Below are positions 16,164-25,390 of a stretch of DNA of 64,000 nt, piece after piece (within the stretch, counting starts at the first letter, position 1; each line of letters starts with the position of its first letter). A model generated the notes under the pieces. The model did not search any database. It was given only the letters and a program-made list of their open reading frames with translations, and was not told the origin of the DNA. Both the position numbers and the translations under genes were made by a program. Source of the DNA: RUG572 sp964386385 (GTDB lineage: Bacteria > Verrucomicrobiota > Kiritimatiellia > RFP12 > UBA1067); contig CAYLRN010000004.1 of NCBI GenBank assembly GCA_964386385.1, positions 124,001 to 188,000 on the forward strand, in the 5' to 3' direction.

Positions 16164-17924
16164 ATGGCATTCACCCTTGACATGATCATGCCGGGCGACA
16201 GGACGCCGCGCCGCCGCGTCCTCCGCGACGGACAGCACTTCATCGGACGCGGCCGGAAATGCGAGATAAACCTCCCCTTCCCCGACGTCTCCGAACGCCA
16301 CGCGATCCTGATGCTCCACGCCGGACAGGCGACGCTGAAGGACTTCCGCAGCGCGAACGGCACATACGTGAACGGAATCCCGATCGACGGCGAGGCGACG
16401 CTCGCCCCCGACGCCGTCGTGCAGATCGGCGCCACCATCCTCCGCGTTGCGCCCTGCGGGGACGAAGCCGGCGAGACCGCGCCCGGCATGGAAGCGCAGA
16501 TGGAGCCTGTCGCGGGATCCGAATGCCCGCCCATCGCGCCTGACGCCGCGGACACGCGCCACAGGCTCGCGGACGCCCCCGGCCCGCAGGACGCGCCCGA
16601 CCCGATGGCGGAGATCCGCCGGCAGGCGCAGGAGCAGGTGCAGCGCGAACTCGTCACGCGCCTCGACCTCAAGCGGCTCACCGTCGACGGCGTCGACCGC
16701 GACGAGCTTGAACGCCAGGCCACGCAGAAGATCCACGAGATCGTCGAGCAGGTCAGGCGCAACGGCAAGCTGCCGCAGGGGATAGACGCCGCCCGGCTCG
16801 AGCGCGACGTCTTCAACGAGGCGCTGCGCCTCGGCCCGATCGAAGACCTTCTGGCGGACGACTCGGTCTCGGAGATCATGGTCAACGGCCCGCGGCGCAT
16901 CTACGTGGAGCGCGGCGGAAAGATCCGGCTCACCGACTGCCGGTTCATGGACGACGCCGCCGTGATGTCCGTCATCGAGCGCATCGTCGCGCCGCTCGGC
17001 CGCCGCATCGACGAATCCCAGCCGTACGTCGACGCGCGACTGGAGGACGGCAGCCGCGTAAACGCCATCATCCCGCCGCTCTCCCTCTCCGGCCCAACGC
17101 TGACGATCCGCAAGTTCGGGAAGAAGACGCTTACGGTAGACGACTTCATCCGCTTCGGAACGTGGACGCGAAACGCCGCCGAATTCATGAAGGCGTGCGT
17201 CCTCCTGCGCAAGAACGTCGTCGTCGCCGGCGGCACCGGCTCCGGCAAGACGACCCTCCTCAACCTCCTTTCAGGCTTCATCCCGTCGGACGAGCGAATC
17301 GTCACGGTCGAGGACGCGGCGGAACTCCGGCTCCTGCAGCCGCACGTCGTCCGGCTCGAGGCGCGTCCGCCGAACATCGAGGGACGCGGCGCCGTGACGA
17401 TACGCGACCTCGTGAAGAACTGCCTGCGAATGCGCCCGGACCGCATCATCGTCGGCGAATGCCGCGGCGGCGAGGCCCTGGACATGCTGCAGGCCATGAA
17501 CACCGGACACGACGGCTCGCTCACGACCGTCCACGCGAACTCCCCCCGCGACGTCATCTCCCGCCTCGAGACGATGGTCCTCATGAGCGGCATGGAGCTC
17601 CCCTCCCGCGCAATCCGGGAGCAGATCGCCTCCGCCGTCGACGTCGTCATACACGAATCGCGCCTTTCCGACGGCTCGCGCAAGGTGGTGGCAATTTCGG
17701 AAGTGACCGGCCTTGAGGGCCAAAGCGTCGTCATGCAGGACATATTCGCGTTCCGGCAGAGCGGCGTCGACGAGAGCGGAAGGATTCTCGGCGAGTTCCA
17801 CCCGACGGGCGCAGTCCCCACCTTCTACGAACAGCTCAAGAGCCGCGGCCTGAGGCTCGACCCCGCGATCTTCGACCCCGCGTCTGCCCGCGAAGTCCAT
17901 CTTGAGGCGACGGGAGGGGAATGA
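16164..17924 (+). CDS. cpaF: FHA domain fused to Tad secretion ATPase CpaF
   Basis: ATPase that powers Flp pilus assembly. Residues 1-100 form a forkhead-associated domain (GRGRKCEINLPFPDVSERHA near 32, then DFRSANGTYVNGIPI near 60), which binds phosphothreonine peptides. From about residue 170 it is CpaF/TadA: EIMVNGP near 236, Walker A GGTGSGKTT near 357, VEDAAEL near 380, and the Walker B/His-box region (RMRPDRIIVGECRGGEALDMLQAMNTG near 415). The fusion suggests kinase control of pilus motor activity. It overlaps tadB by 4 bases (ATGA type). Length 586 versus about 450 for plain CpaF. Confidence 0.92.
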   Translation: MAFTLDMIMPGDRTPRRRVLRDGQHFIGRGRKCEINLPFPDVSERHAILMLHAGQATLKDFRSANGTYVNGIPIDGEATLAPDAVVQIGATILRVAPCGDEAGETAPGMEAQMEPVAGSECPPIAPDAADTRHRLADAPGPQDAPDPMAEIRRQAQEQVQRELVTRLDLKRLTVDGVDRDELERQATQKIHEIVEQVRRNGKLPQGIDAARLERDVFNEALRLGPIEDLLADDSVSEIMVNGPRRIYVERGGKIRLTDCRFMDDAAVMSVIERIVAPLGRRIDESQPYVDARLEDGSRVNAIIPPLSLSGPTLTIRKFGKKTLTVDDFIRFGTWTRNAAEFMKACVLLRKNVVVAGGTGSGKTTLLNLLSGFIPSDERIVTVEDAAELRLLQPHVVRLEARPPNIEGRGAVTIRDLVKNCLRMRPDRIIVGECRGGEALDMLQAMNTGHDGSLTTVHANSPRDVISRLETMVLMSGMELPSRAIREQIASAVDVVIHESRLSDGSRKVVAISEVTGLEGQSVVMQDIFAFRQSGVDESGRILGEFHPTGAVPTFYEQLKSRGLRLDPAIFDPASAREVHLEATGGE

Positions 17925-18823
17925 TGCCGGACGCGATCGCATCCATCCTGCCCGTCGCCGCGCCATGCGCCGTCGGCCTGGCATTCTTCGGCTTCGCGTG
18001 GATGTTCACGGACGCCCTGACCGAGGGCGCGAACGCATACGCCGCGCAGATGGGCGAGGAGACGAGCCGCCAGTTCGCCGACGTCTTCCTCTTCATCTCC
18101 CCCGCGAAGATCGCCCGCCTCGGCCGCATGGCCGCCCTTGCCGCGTTCTTCGCGTTCTTCATCCCGCTCTTCAGCTTCACCAGCGCCGCGTCCACCGTCG
18201 CCGGAATCGCCCTCGGACTCGCCGCCGGCGCATTCGTCTTCACGCTTCCCGCGCGCTACGCGAAGATCGTGCGCGACCGGCGCCGCGCCAGGTTCAACGA
18301 ACAGCTCGTGGACGCGCTCGGATCCATGTCAAACGCCCTCCGCGCCGGCTTTTCCATCAACCAGGCCTTCGAGAGCGTCGCCGAAACGGGCGAAAAGCCG
18401 ATCTCGCAGGAGTTCACCATGTTCCTCCAGCAGCTGCGCATCGGAATGAGCTTCGACGACGCCCTGGCGTCGCTGGACAGGCGCGTCGCCTCGGACGACC
18501 TCACGCTCGTCTGCACGGCGATAGACATCGCCCGCCAGACCGGCGGCAACCTGGTGGACGTCTTCGAGAAGATCTCCGCCACCATCCGCGGCCGCCTGCG
18601 CATAGAACGCCGCGTCAGGACGCTCACCGCGCAGGGAAGGATGCAGGGAATCGTCGTCTCGTGCATGCCCCTCGTCCTCGGAGCCGCCATGACCGTCATG
18701 AAGCCGGCCGTCATGAAGCCGTTCCTCTCGTCCGCAAAGGGCCTCGCCTGCGTCGGTCTCACCGTCGCGCTCGTCGCCGCCGGATGGACGATCATCAGGC
18801 GAATCATCAAGATCGACGTCTGA
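17921..18823 (+). CDS. tadB: Tad pilus inner-membrane protein TadB (type II secretion F domain)
   Basis: Polytopic platform protein of the Tad machine, 300 residues. Membrane segments lie near the N-terminus (residues 9-27), near 70-108, and at the C-terminus (two, near 240 and 272). The central T2SSF domain contains ALGSMSNALRAGFSINQAFE near 140 and a G-NLVDVFEKISATIRGR block near 210. The start overlaps cpaF. Only one F-domain gene is present where TadB and TadC are usually paired; the partner must be elsewhere or absent. Confidence 0.85.
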   Translation: MMPDAIASILPVAAPCAVGLAFFGFAWMFTDALTEGANAYAAQMGEETSRQFADVFLFISPAKIARLGRMAALAAFFAFFIPLFSFTSAASTVAGIALGLAAGAFVFTLPARYAKIVRDRRRARFNEQLVDALGSMSNALRAGFSINQAFESVAETGEKPISQEFTMFLQQLRIGMSFDDALASLDRRVASDDLTLVCTAIDIARQTGGNLVDVFEKISATIRGRLRIERRVRTLTAQGRMQGIVVSCMPLVLGAAMTVMKPAVMKPFLSSAKGLACVGLTVALVAAGWTIIRRIIKIDV

Positions 18824-18827
18824 CGCA

Positions 18828-18856
18828 TTGCAACACCTTCAAGGATTTGATAGAAT
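18828..18856 (+). promoter_or_regulatory. Promoter of yebC
   Basis: TTGCAA (18828-18833), a 17-base spacer and TAGAAT (18851-18856) form a good sigma-70-type promoter 58 bases before the yebC start. A ribosome site (AACAGGAG) lies just before the ATG. Confidence 0.65.
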
Positions 18857-18913
18857 ATCCTTTGATTTTAAACACGTTCAACACGACAAGCCTCATCAAA
18901 CAGGAGTAGAACC

Positions 18914-19678
18914 ATGTCAGGTCACAGCCACTGGGCGACAATCAAGCGCGCGAAAGGCGCGGCGGACGCGAAGAAGGGCAAGATCTTCTCGAAGCTCGGC
19001 AAGGAAATCACCATCGTCGTGAAGGCGAAGGGCGGAGATCCGAACACGAACCCCACGCTCCGCACGCTCATCGCGAAGGCGAAGGCGGCCCAGATGCCGA
19101 ACGACAACATCGACCGCGCCATCAAGAAGGGCACCGGCGAACTTGAATCGGCCGCGCTGGTCGACGCCACGTACGAAGGCATCAAGGGCGGCATCGCCAT
19201 CGTCGTCAACGTGCTGACGGACAACAAGAACCGCGCCGCGGCCGAAGTCTCCAACGTCTTCAAGAAGAACGGCACCGAACTCGCCAAGCAGGGCAGCGCC
19301 CGCCGCAACTTCGACCGCCTCGGCCAGGTCATGATCCCCGCCGCCGACGGCCTCACCGAAGACAAGGTGATGGAAGTCGCCCTCGAAGCGGGCGCCGAGG
19401 ACGTCGTCTCCGAGGACGGCGGCTTCACCGTCAAGTGCCAGCCGAACGACTTCGTCGCCGTCCAGGACGCGATCAAGGCCGCCGGCATCGCGATCGACGA
19501 GGAGAACTCCAACGTCGGTCTCGTCCCCAACATGACCGTCGAGGTAACCGACGTCGCCACCGCCAAGGCGATCAACAAGTTCGTCGACATGCTCGAGGAC
19601 CTGGAGGACACCCAGGACGTCTACACGAACATGGAGACGACCGACGAGGTCGACGCCGCGCTCGAAGCCGAAGGCTGA
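18914..19678 (+). CDS. yebC: YebC/PmpR-family translation or transcription factor
   Basis: A 254-residue cytosolic protein of the YebC family, beginning with the invariant MSGHSHWATIKRAKGAADAK. Other signatures are MPNDNIDRAIKKGTGE near 66 and YEG near 88. Members are described as DNA-binding regulators, and more recently as factors that help ribosomes through proline runs. The neighbours give no extra clue; a VOC protein follows after 19 bases. Confidence 0.95.
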   Translation: MSGHSHWATIKRAKGAADAKKGKIFSKLGKEITIVVKAKGGDPNTNPTLRTLIAKAKAAQMPNDNIDRAIKKGTGELESAALVDATYEGIKGGIAIVVNVLTDNKNRAAAEVSNVFKKNGTELAKQGSARRNFDRLGQVMIPAADGLTEDKVMEVALEAGAEDVVSEDGGFTVKCQPNDFVAVQDAIKAAGIAIDEENSNVGLVPNMTVEVTDVATAKAINKFVDMLEDLEDTQDVYTNMETTDEVDAALEAEG

Positions 19679-19697
19679 TTCAACGGATTCCATTCCA

Positions 19698-20060
19698 ATG
19701 AAACTGGAACACGTCGGATACAACGTCGCCGAGCCGCAGAGGCTCATGGACTGGTGGGTCGCCAACCTCGGCTTCACGCAGGTCCACCCGGCGTTCATCG
19801 TGGATTCCACCGGTCAGACGGCCCTGGAGTTCTACAACAACCCGGACGCGCCCGTCCCCGACTACGAGAGCCTGAGCCCGCTCGCAATGCACATCGCCTT
19901 CCTTTCGGACGACGTGGACGCGGACGCGGACCGCCTCGTCGCCGCAGGAGCCCGGCTTCTCGAAAAGGTGCACAGGCCCGGTTTCGACATGGCGATGCTG
20001 CGCGACCCGTTCGGCATGGCCATCCAGTTCGTGAAACGCGGAACGCCAGTGCTGAAATAG
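19698..20060 (+). CDS. VOC/glyoxalase-fold protein
   Basis: A 120-residue protein with the vicinal-oxygen-chelate fold: KLEHVGYNVAEPQRLMDWWVANLGF at the start, HIAFLSDDVDADADRLVAAGARLL in the middle and RDPFGMAIQFVKR at the end. Likely metal ligands are His5, Glu near 49, His near 71 and Gln near 112. Substrate unknown. It sits one base before murC/B, so it is probably cotranscribed with cell-wall genes. Confidence 0.8.
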   Translation: MKLEHVGYNVAEPQRLMDWWVANLGFTQVHPAFIVDSTGQTALEFYNNPDAPVPDYESLSPLAMHIAFLSDDVDADADRLVAAGARLLEKVHRPGFDMAMLRDPFGMAIQFVKRGTPVLK

Positions 20061-20061
20061 C

Positions 20062-22098
20062 ATGAAGCGCGTCCATTTCATGGGCATAGGCGGCGTCGGC
20101 ATGGCCGGCGTCGCCTATTTGACGCATATGAACGGCGCCGACGTCTCCGGATGCGACGGACGCGCCTCGCGGCGGACCGCCTGGCTGGAGACGGCCGGCG
20201 TCCACGTCGCAATCGGACACTCCCCCTCCCATCTCGCCGGCGTCGACGAACTCGTCGTGACCCCCGCCGTGCCGAAGGACGCCCCCGAACTCGAGGCCGC
20301 CCGCCGCGCCGGCGTCCGAATCCGCCCGCGCGGCGAAGTCCTCGCCGAAATGGTCAACTCCTCCTGCGGAATCGCCGTCTGCGGCACCCACGGAAAGACG
20401 ACCACCTCCACCTTCACCGCAAAGCTGCTCGCCGCCCTCGGCGAGGACGTCGTCTGGTGCATCGGCGGAGAGACAGGCGACATGCCCGTGGCCGGCCGCG
20501 CCGGGCGCGTCGAAGAACCATCCGCCTCCCCGTCGCCCGAATCGCCGTTCGTCGTGGAGGCCGACGAATCGGATGGAACGCTCGCCCTCTACCGCCCCCG
20601 CATCCTCGTCGTCACGCAGATCGACTACGACCATCCCGAACACTTCCCCACCGTCGAGTCCTACCGCGCCTGCTACGAAACGGCAATGGCGCGCTCCCAA
20701 TGCGTCGTCAGGGCATGGGAACTGGACGCCTCCGACTGGCCGGAACTGGAACGCCTCGTCATAGGACGCCACAACGTCGTGAACGCCCGCGCAGCCATCG
20801 AAGTGGCCCTGCTGCGCGGACACCCCCGCGCAGCCATCGCGGCAGCCCTCCCGCAGGCCCTTTCCGCACTTCCCGACCGCCGCTTCGAAACCGTCGCCCA
20901 GACCGCCCGGATCCGCGTCGTCTCCGACTACGCGCACCACCCCGCCGAACTCCGCTGCGCCGTGGCGATGGCCGCGTCGCTGAAGCCAAGACGCCTCCGC
21001 GTCCTCTTCCAGCCACACCGGCACACGCGGACGAAAGCGCTGTGCGGACAGTTCCCCTCCGCCTTCACGGACGCCGCCGAAATAGTCCTCCTCCCCGTCT
21101 ACTCCGCATTCGAGCCGCCAATCCCCGGCGGAGACATTGCGGACCTCTACGCCGAATTCCGCTCCCAATCCGCCTCCTGGTCCCATCCCCCCGCCCTCCT
21201 TCTCGCGCGGTCTCCCGAAGAGGCCTGGCGCCATGTCTTCCTGACCGCCGCCCCAGGCGACTTCATCCTCCTCGCGGGCGCCGGCGACATAGTCGCCCTT
21301 GCCCCGCGCATCAAGGCCGACCTCGCCTCCACCCCCGTTCTTCCCTCCAGGACGTTCACGCCCCTGGCGCCACATTCCTTCTTCCGCACGGGCGGCCAGA
21401 CCTGCGGACGCATCCTCTCCGCATCCTCCTCCGGCGCCGCGACTTCCGGCCTCCGCGCCCTCGGCATGGGATCGAACACCTGGTTCTCCGACTGCTGCAC
21501 GGACGAGGATTTCATAAAGCCCGCCCTTCCGACAGGAGCGTCCGTCCTCCCCTCCCATCCGGAACTCGCGTTCATGGCCGGCATTCCCGGCACGATCGGC
21601 GGCTGGGTCAGGATGAACGCCGGCGCATTCGGACATTCCATCTCCGAGGCCGTTGAATCCGTCGTCGCCGACGGACGCACGATCCCCGCCTCAAAATGCG
21701 GCTTTTCCTACCGCCATTCCGGCATCCCGGGCGTAATCACGGAAGTGCGCCTGAAACCGCCGCCCGCGCAGCCCCCGGCCGACGTCGACACGGCCGAAGC
21801 CTATCTCGCTCGACGGAAGGCGTTCCCGCCGCGCACGTGCGGCAGCGTCTTCAAGAACCCACCCGCCCCCCTCCCGCCGGCCGGAAAACTGCTGGAGGCC
21901 GCCGGCGCGAAATCACTCCGCGTCGGCGGTGCGTACGTCTGGTCGGAACACGCAAACGTCATCGTCGCCGGCGACGGCTGCACGTCGTCGGACGTCCTTG
22001 CGCTCGCCCGCCTGATGGCCAATGCCGTCTTCTTCACTTCCGGCGTCCGCCTCGAACCCGAAATCCGCGGCCTTGACTTCTTGACCGCGCAATCTTGA
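20062..22098 (+). CDS. murC/murB: Fused MurC-MurB: UDP-MurNAc-L-alanine ligase and UDP-GlcNAc-enolpyruvate reductase
   Basis: Two peptidoglycan-precursor enzymes in one 678-residue chain. Residues 1-425 are MurC: MGIGGVGMAGVA near 7, CGTHGKTTTSTF near 110 (ATP loop), EADESDG near 168, YAHHPAEL near 288 and HRHTRTK near 325. From about 435 it is MurB: FFRTGG near 441, GMGSNTWFSD near 468, AGIPGTIGGWVRMNAGAFG near 508, YRHSGIPG near 550, and the C-terminal GSVFKNP near 594 with GGAYVWSEHANVIV near 622. The stretch between GMGSN and the GIPGT block is unusually short, about 35 residues, so MurB lacks part of the FAD-domain spacing. It ends against the convergent exoprotein gene with no gap: the two stops share TGATCA. 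Confidence 0.93.
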   Translation: MKRVHFMGIGGVGMAGVAYLTHMNGADVSGCDGRASRRTAWLETAGVHVAIGHSPSHLAGVDELVVTPAVPKDAPELEAARRAGVRIRPRGEVLAEMVNSSCGIAVCGTHGKTTTSTFTAKLLAALGEDVVWCIGGETGDMPVAGRAGRVEEPSASPSPESPFVVEADESDGTLALYRPRILVVTQIDYDHPEHFPTVESYRACYETAMARSQCVVRAWELDASDWPELERLVIGRHNVVNARAAIEVALLRGHPRAAIAAALPQALSALPDRRFETVAQTARIRVVSDYAHHPAELRCAVAMAASLKPRRLRVLFQPHRHTRTKALCGQFPSAFTDAAEIVLLPVYSAFEPPIPGGDIADLYAEFRSQSASWSHPPALLLARSPEEAWRHVFLTAAPGDFILLAGAGDIVALAPRIKADLASTPVLPSRTFTPLAPHSFFRTGGQTCGRILSASSSGAATSGLRALGMGSNTWFSDCCTDEDFIKPALPTGASVLPSHPELAFMAGIPGTIGGWVRMNAGAFGHSISEAVESVVADGRTIPASKCGFSYRHSGIPGVITEVRLKPPPAQPPADVDTAEAYLARRKAFPPRTCGSVFKNPPAPLPPAGKLLEAAGAKSLRVGGAYVWSEHANVIVAGDGCTSSDVLALARLMANAVFFTSGVRLEPEIRGLDFLTAQS

Positions 22099-25047
22099 TC
22101 AGCGCAGGACAATCACCGTGTTGCGCTGGTAGCCGAAGGAGAGCGATTTCCCGCCGGGCGCAAGGCGGAACCGCCAGCCGGGCGCAGTCGTCGCCGCGCC
22201 GTCGGAATCGACGTACTCGACGGCGGGGAGCGCCTTCACCGGCACAGCGAACGTCGCCACCGTCTTCCACTTGCGCCACTCCGCCGCGTTCTTGTCCAGC
22301 GTGTCGGCCTCCGCCACGCGCAGGGCGGACGCGCGCCAGACGTCCGCCGTCAGAAGCGGATTAGAGCCGGCCGCAAGAGCGGCCATCGCGCCGGCGGCGA
22401 ACTCCACCGCGCCGCCGGGCATTCCCTCTGCGTGGGCGAACGCAAGCGTTCCGCCCTCAAGGCGCGTCGCGCCGCCGTAGGTGTTCGTCGTCGCGAGGGT
22501 GAGAACGCCAGCGCCGCGCTTCGTCAGCCCGCCGTGCGCGAAGCCGGCGGCGTCGTAGTCCACCGTCTCAACGACGCCCGTCCAGCAGTTGGCGTCGACG
22601 CAGTCCGCCTTGTGGACGAGACACGTCGGAGACGCCTCGTAGCCGAATCCGGGCGACATGACAATCGTCCCGCGCGCGACGCGGTTCGTGTTGTCGAAGT
22701 CCATTAGCGCGGACGCGCCCGCGCCGCCGGCGCCGGAGCGGATGAAGAGGCGCGTCGGGCCGATGAGCGTGTGCTCCGCCATCGCCTCGCCGGGCAGGGC
22801 GACGGAGCGGACTCCGTGTCCGTACGGCTTCAGAAGCGGCTGACGCCATGTGACGTCGCGGCCGTCGGTGTCGATTGTCGCGCCGCCCTCGTAGACGGTC
22901 GCGCGCGTGAAGAGGCGGAACTCGTCGAACGCCTTGCCGTCCACGCTGGAGAACTCGCCCGCGCGCGTCGTCACGAGGACGCCGCCGTTGAAGTTGAGGT
23001 AGGAGCGCGTGGCGGCTGCGGACAGTTCGCGAATCGCCTCCCACGCCGGCGTCCCGCCTCCGTTCACCTGCTCTACGAGAATCGACTGCGCCTTCAGCGT
23101 GCCGCCGCGGCTGACGTTGACGAGCGCCGTCACGGCCTTCGTCTCGTTCGTCGCCGGCACGGAGCGGATGCGCATCCTGGAGGAGTCCAGCACGGCGTCC
23201 GCGCCGTCCACCGCCACTACCGCCGTCGATCCCCTTCCCGTCGGAACGTAGTTGTTGAAGTTCATCGCAATGTAGTTGTCGAACGTCGCCGTCCCGCCAA
23301 GGACGGCGAAAAGTCCGTAGCTGGCGTCCCAATTTCCGCCCGCGACGCGCAGCGGACAGCCCGACCCGTTGTATCCGTGGAAGGCCGTGCCGCCGCGCTG
23401 GACGATGAAGCCGGGCGCGTTGTACCCCAAATACAGCCACATCTTCTGGCGGAACGTCCCGCCGTCGATTCCAAGGTAGCCGTATGCGCCGCCGTTGAAG
23501 CCGATATGCCCTTCCGTGCCGCCGCTGCTGGGTCCGTTGAAGAGCTCGAAGAACCCGCCGAACTGGTAGCAGGCGCCCTTTCCGATATAGCCGATTGACG
23601 TCGTGTTGGATACTACTGCGCTGTCGTGGATCTCAAGGACGCCCCAGCCCGACTCCCACTTGCCTGCGGCGTTCACCCTGTCGCCCACCGTGAAGCGCGT
23701 TCGCGCCGCCTGCTTCGCGGGCGTGGGCGTCTCGACGAGCGAGGCGTTGTTCGAGACGACGAGACGCGCAGGCCAGCCGGCCGTGCCGCCGCGGACGACA
23801 ATCGCGCCATTAGTGACGTTGAGATGCGCGTCGTCGCGCACGACCGTGACTCCGCCAACGGTGCCGTATGTCTTGACCGACTGCGGATAGGGCAGGCTCG
23901 TCCAGCCTCCGCCCTGGCTCCATCCGCCCATCACGTTCGTCGTGGCGCCGCAGAACGCCGCAATGCCCGGCACGTCGTGCGTCGCCTTGCCAGTCCCCGT
24001 CACGGGTGCGTGGAAGAACAGGTTGCCGCTCTGCTCGCCGGTGTTGTACTGGCCGAACGTCAGGGTCGGACACGAGAATTCCATCGGGCCGTCCACGTGC
24101 GAGTGGATGTCGTCTGGCTTGCCCGTGTAATAGGGCGCATAGTAGGTCTGGACCGTCGCGTTTTCCTCGGCGACAAGGCGGCACGGCCAGCCGTACCTGT
24201 AGACGCCGAAGAGGCGCAGGCGAGTGCCCGCCTTCATGCGGACGACCATGTTGGAGACGGAGCCGTTCGAGTCCGGCGCGTCCAGGAGACGCGGATTGGA
24301 GCCCTCGACGTTGATGAAGCCGGAGGCAAGGACGATTTCGCCCGGATTCCTGACCGTGACCGCGTTGCGGAACTCGAACATCGGCGAGTACTCGGACGTG
24401 AAAACGCCGTCCGTCCTGTGCTTCTCGGACGAGAACGTAAGGACGTGGTTGTTCATGTCCAGCGTGCCGTCCATGATTCCCCAGCGCGAGCCGATGTTGA
24501 TTGTCGCGTCGCCGTCCAGCGTGAGAGACCTGAAGAAGCCGCCGTCGCCGCGGTGGTAGGCGTTCGGGCGCTGGAGGCAGCCGTGTCCGTCCGGCCCCGC
24601 GCCCGCGACGTTGAACTTCGTGCCCATGAAGAAGTTCATGCCAAGAGCCTCATTTGCGCCGTCCACGAATTCGGCGGCCGCGCCGTCCTTCACCGTGAAC
24701 GTGGCGGGCTTGCCGAATGCGGGCTTTATGCCCATGAGAAAGCCGCCCTCGACGGAGATCGAGCCGGTGAACGTCGCGTTCGTGCGGGCGCCCAGCGTTG
24801 CGGAGCCCGTGCCCTTCTTGACAATGGACGTGACGCCGGCGGGGACGTTCTGCCCATAGTCGTAGGGGGACGCCTCGGGATATGCCGCCTCGTCAACGTC
24901 GAACGTCAGCGTCGCGCCGTCGGCGCTCAACGTCGCCTCGCCCTCCGCATGGGCCGCAAAAATGGCGGCACACGCCAGCGCGGCGAAAAACGCCCCGGCG
25001 CGGAATGGAATCCCCGCGTTCGCAAGTGAAAACCGAATCCTCGACAT
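22099..25047 (-). CDS. Large secreted beta-strand-repeat protein (exoprotein 1)
   Basis: A 982-residue exported protein. A signal peptide spans about residues 1-34 (basic start, then FFAALACAAIFAAHAEG). The body is rich in beta strands and glycine/asparagine turns; near 860 it has an autotransporter-associated repeat (GAGVLTLATTNTYGGATRLEGGTLAF). No beta-barrel, PEP-CTERM, LPXTG or Por signal is visible. It ends in GYQRNTVIVLR, sharing a terminal hydrophobic-arginine ending with four other exoproteins here. It is transcribed from an A-tract promoter at 25094-25121. Role unknown; probably surface-bound or a matrix protein. The homogeneous GC content suggests long residence. Confidence 0.8.
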   Translation of the reverse strand: MSRIRFSLANAGIPFRAGAFFAALACAAIFAAHAEGEATLSADGATLTFDVDEAAYPEASPYDYGQNVPAGVTSIVKKGTGSATLGARTNATFTGSISVEGGFLMGIKPAFGKPATFTVKDGAAAEFVDGANEALGMNFFMGTKFNVAGAGPDGHGCLQRPNAYHRGDGGFFRSLTLDGDATINIGSRWGIMDGTLDMNNHVLTFSSEKHRTDGVFTSEYSPMFEFRNAVTVRNPGEIVLASGFINVEGSNPRLLDAPDSNGSVSNMVVRMKAGTRLRLFGVYRYGWPCRLVAEENATVQTYYAPYYTGKPDDIHSHVDGPMEFSCPTLTFGQYNTGEQSGNLFFHAPVTGTGKATHDVPGIAAFCGATTNVMGGWSQGGGWTSLPYPQSVKTYGTVGGVTVVRDDAHLNVTNGAIVVRGGTAGWPARLVVSNNASLVETPTPAKQAARTRFTVGDRVNAAGKWESGWGVLEIHDSAVVSNTTSIGYIGKGACYQFGGFFELFNGPSSGGTEGHIGFNGGAYGYLGIDGGTFRQKMWLYLGYNAPGFIVQRGGTAFHGYNGSGCPLRVAGGNWDASYGLFAVLGGTATFDNYIAMNFNNYVPTGRGSTAVVAVDGADAVLDSSRMRIRSVPATNETKAVTALVNVSRGGTLKAQSILVEQVNGGGTPAWEAIRELSAAATRSYLNFNGGVLVTTRAGEFSSVDGKAFDEFRLFTRATVYEGGATIDTDGRDVTWRQPLLKPYGHGVRSVALPGEAMAEHTLIGPTRLFIRSGAGGAGASALMDFDNTNRVARGTIVMSPGFGYEASPTCLVHKADCVDANCWTGVVETVDYDAAGFAHGGLTKRGAGVLTLATTNTYGGATRLEGGTLAFAHAEGMPGGAVEFAAGAMAALAAGSNPLLTADVWRASALRVAEADTLDKNAAEWRKWKTVATFAVPVKALPAVEYVDSDGAATTAPGWRFRLAPGGKSLSFGYQRNTVIVLR

Positions 25048-25093
25048 AGCGTCTGCCCAGCCTTTCTATTTCTGCGAAAAGAATACGGCAAAC

Positions 25094-25121
25094 AGTATAT
25101 CCATTTTTTTTTTCCAGTCAA
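25094..25121 (-). promoter_or_regulatory. A-tract promoter P1 (exoprotein 1)
   Basis: Minus strand: TTGACT (25116-25121), a 16-base spacer holding ten consecutive A (25104-25113), then TATACT (25094-25099). Transcription would start about 40 bases before the ATG. It shares its layout with the promoters of the other four large exoproteins. Confidence 0.75.
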
Positions 25122-25219
25122 TCGCAAAGAACGGGCAACTGCGACGCATCAGGGGGCGTAGAGCCTGCCGACCGGCCAGCCGGCGCTTTACCGCCGACAT
25201 TCGTCCGCCCATTCGGTAG

Positions 25220-25240
25220 GGCGGGGCGTCCCGCCCCGCC
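25220..25240 (+). repeat. Variable-arm hairpin element
   Basis: Preceded by GGTAGG; 9-bp arms GGCGGGGCG and CGCCCCGCC around loop TCC. The same arms occur in inverse orientation at 42884-42904 and 50533-50553. It lies in the 420-bp gap between two exoprotein genes. Confidence 0.7.
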
Positions 25241-25260
25241 GCAAAGACCACATCCATGCG

Positions 25261-25284
25261 GGAGGGCGCGTGTCCTCACGCGCC
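25261..25284 (+). repeat. Variable-arm hairpin element
   Basis: GGAGGG, arm CGCGTG, loop TCCT, arm CACGCG, then CC. It is the inverse copy of the element at 1987-2010, with identical arms. Confidence 0.7.
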
Positions 25285-25301
25285 ACAAGGGCCTCCACTC
25301 C

Positions 25302-25380
25302 ATTGCTTTCGCCACTGGGAGTTTCGGAGTTCTGGAGATGAAAACTCCAAGGCTCCAGAACTCCCCGAAGCGAAAGCAAT
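25302..25380. repeat. 79-bp nested inverted repeat
   Basis: Outer arms ATTGCTTTCGC (25302-25312) and GCGAAAGCAAT (25370-25380), inner arms GGAGTTCTGGAG (25326-25337) and CTCCAGAACTCC (25353-25364). It lies downstream of the BspA-like exoprotein stop on the minus strand, so it may act as a terminator or mRNA 3' structure, though no T run follows. The rest of the gap (25122-25467) holds three small hairpins and nothing that looks coding. Confidence 0.65.
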
Positions 25381-25390
25381 CTGCCTCGGC

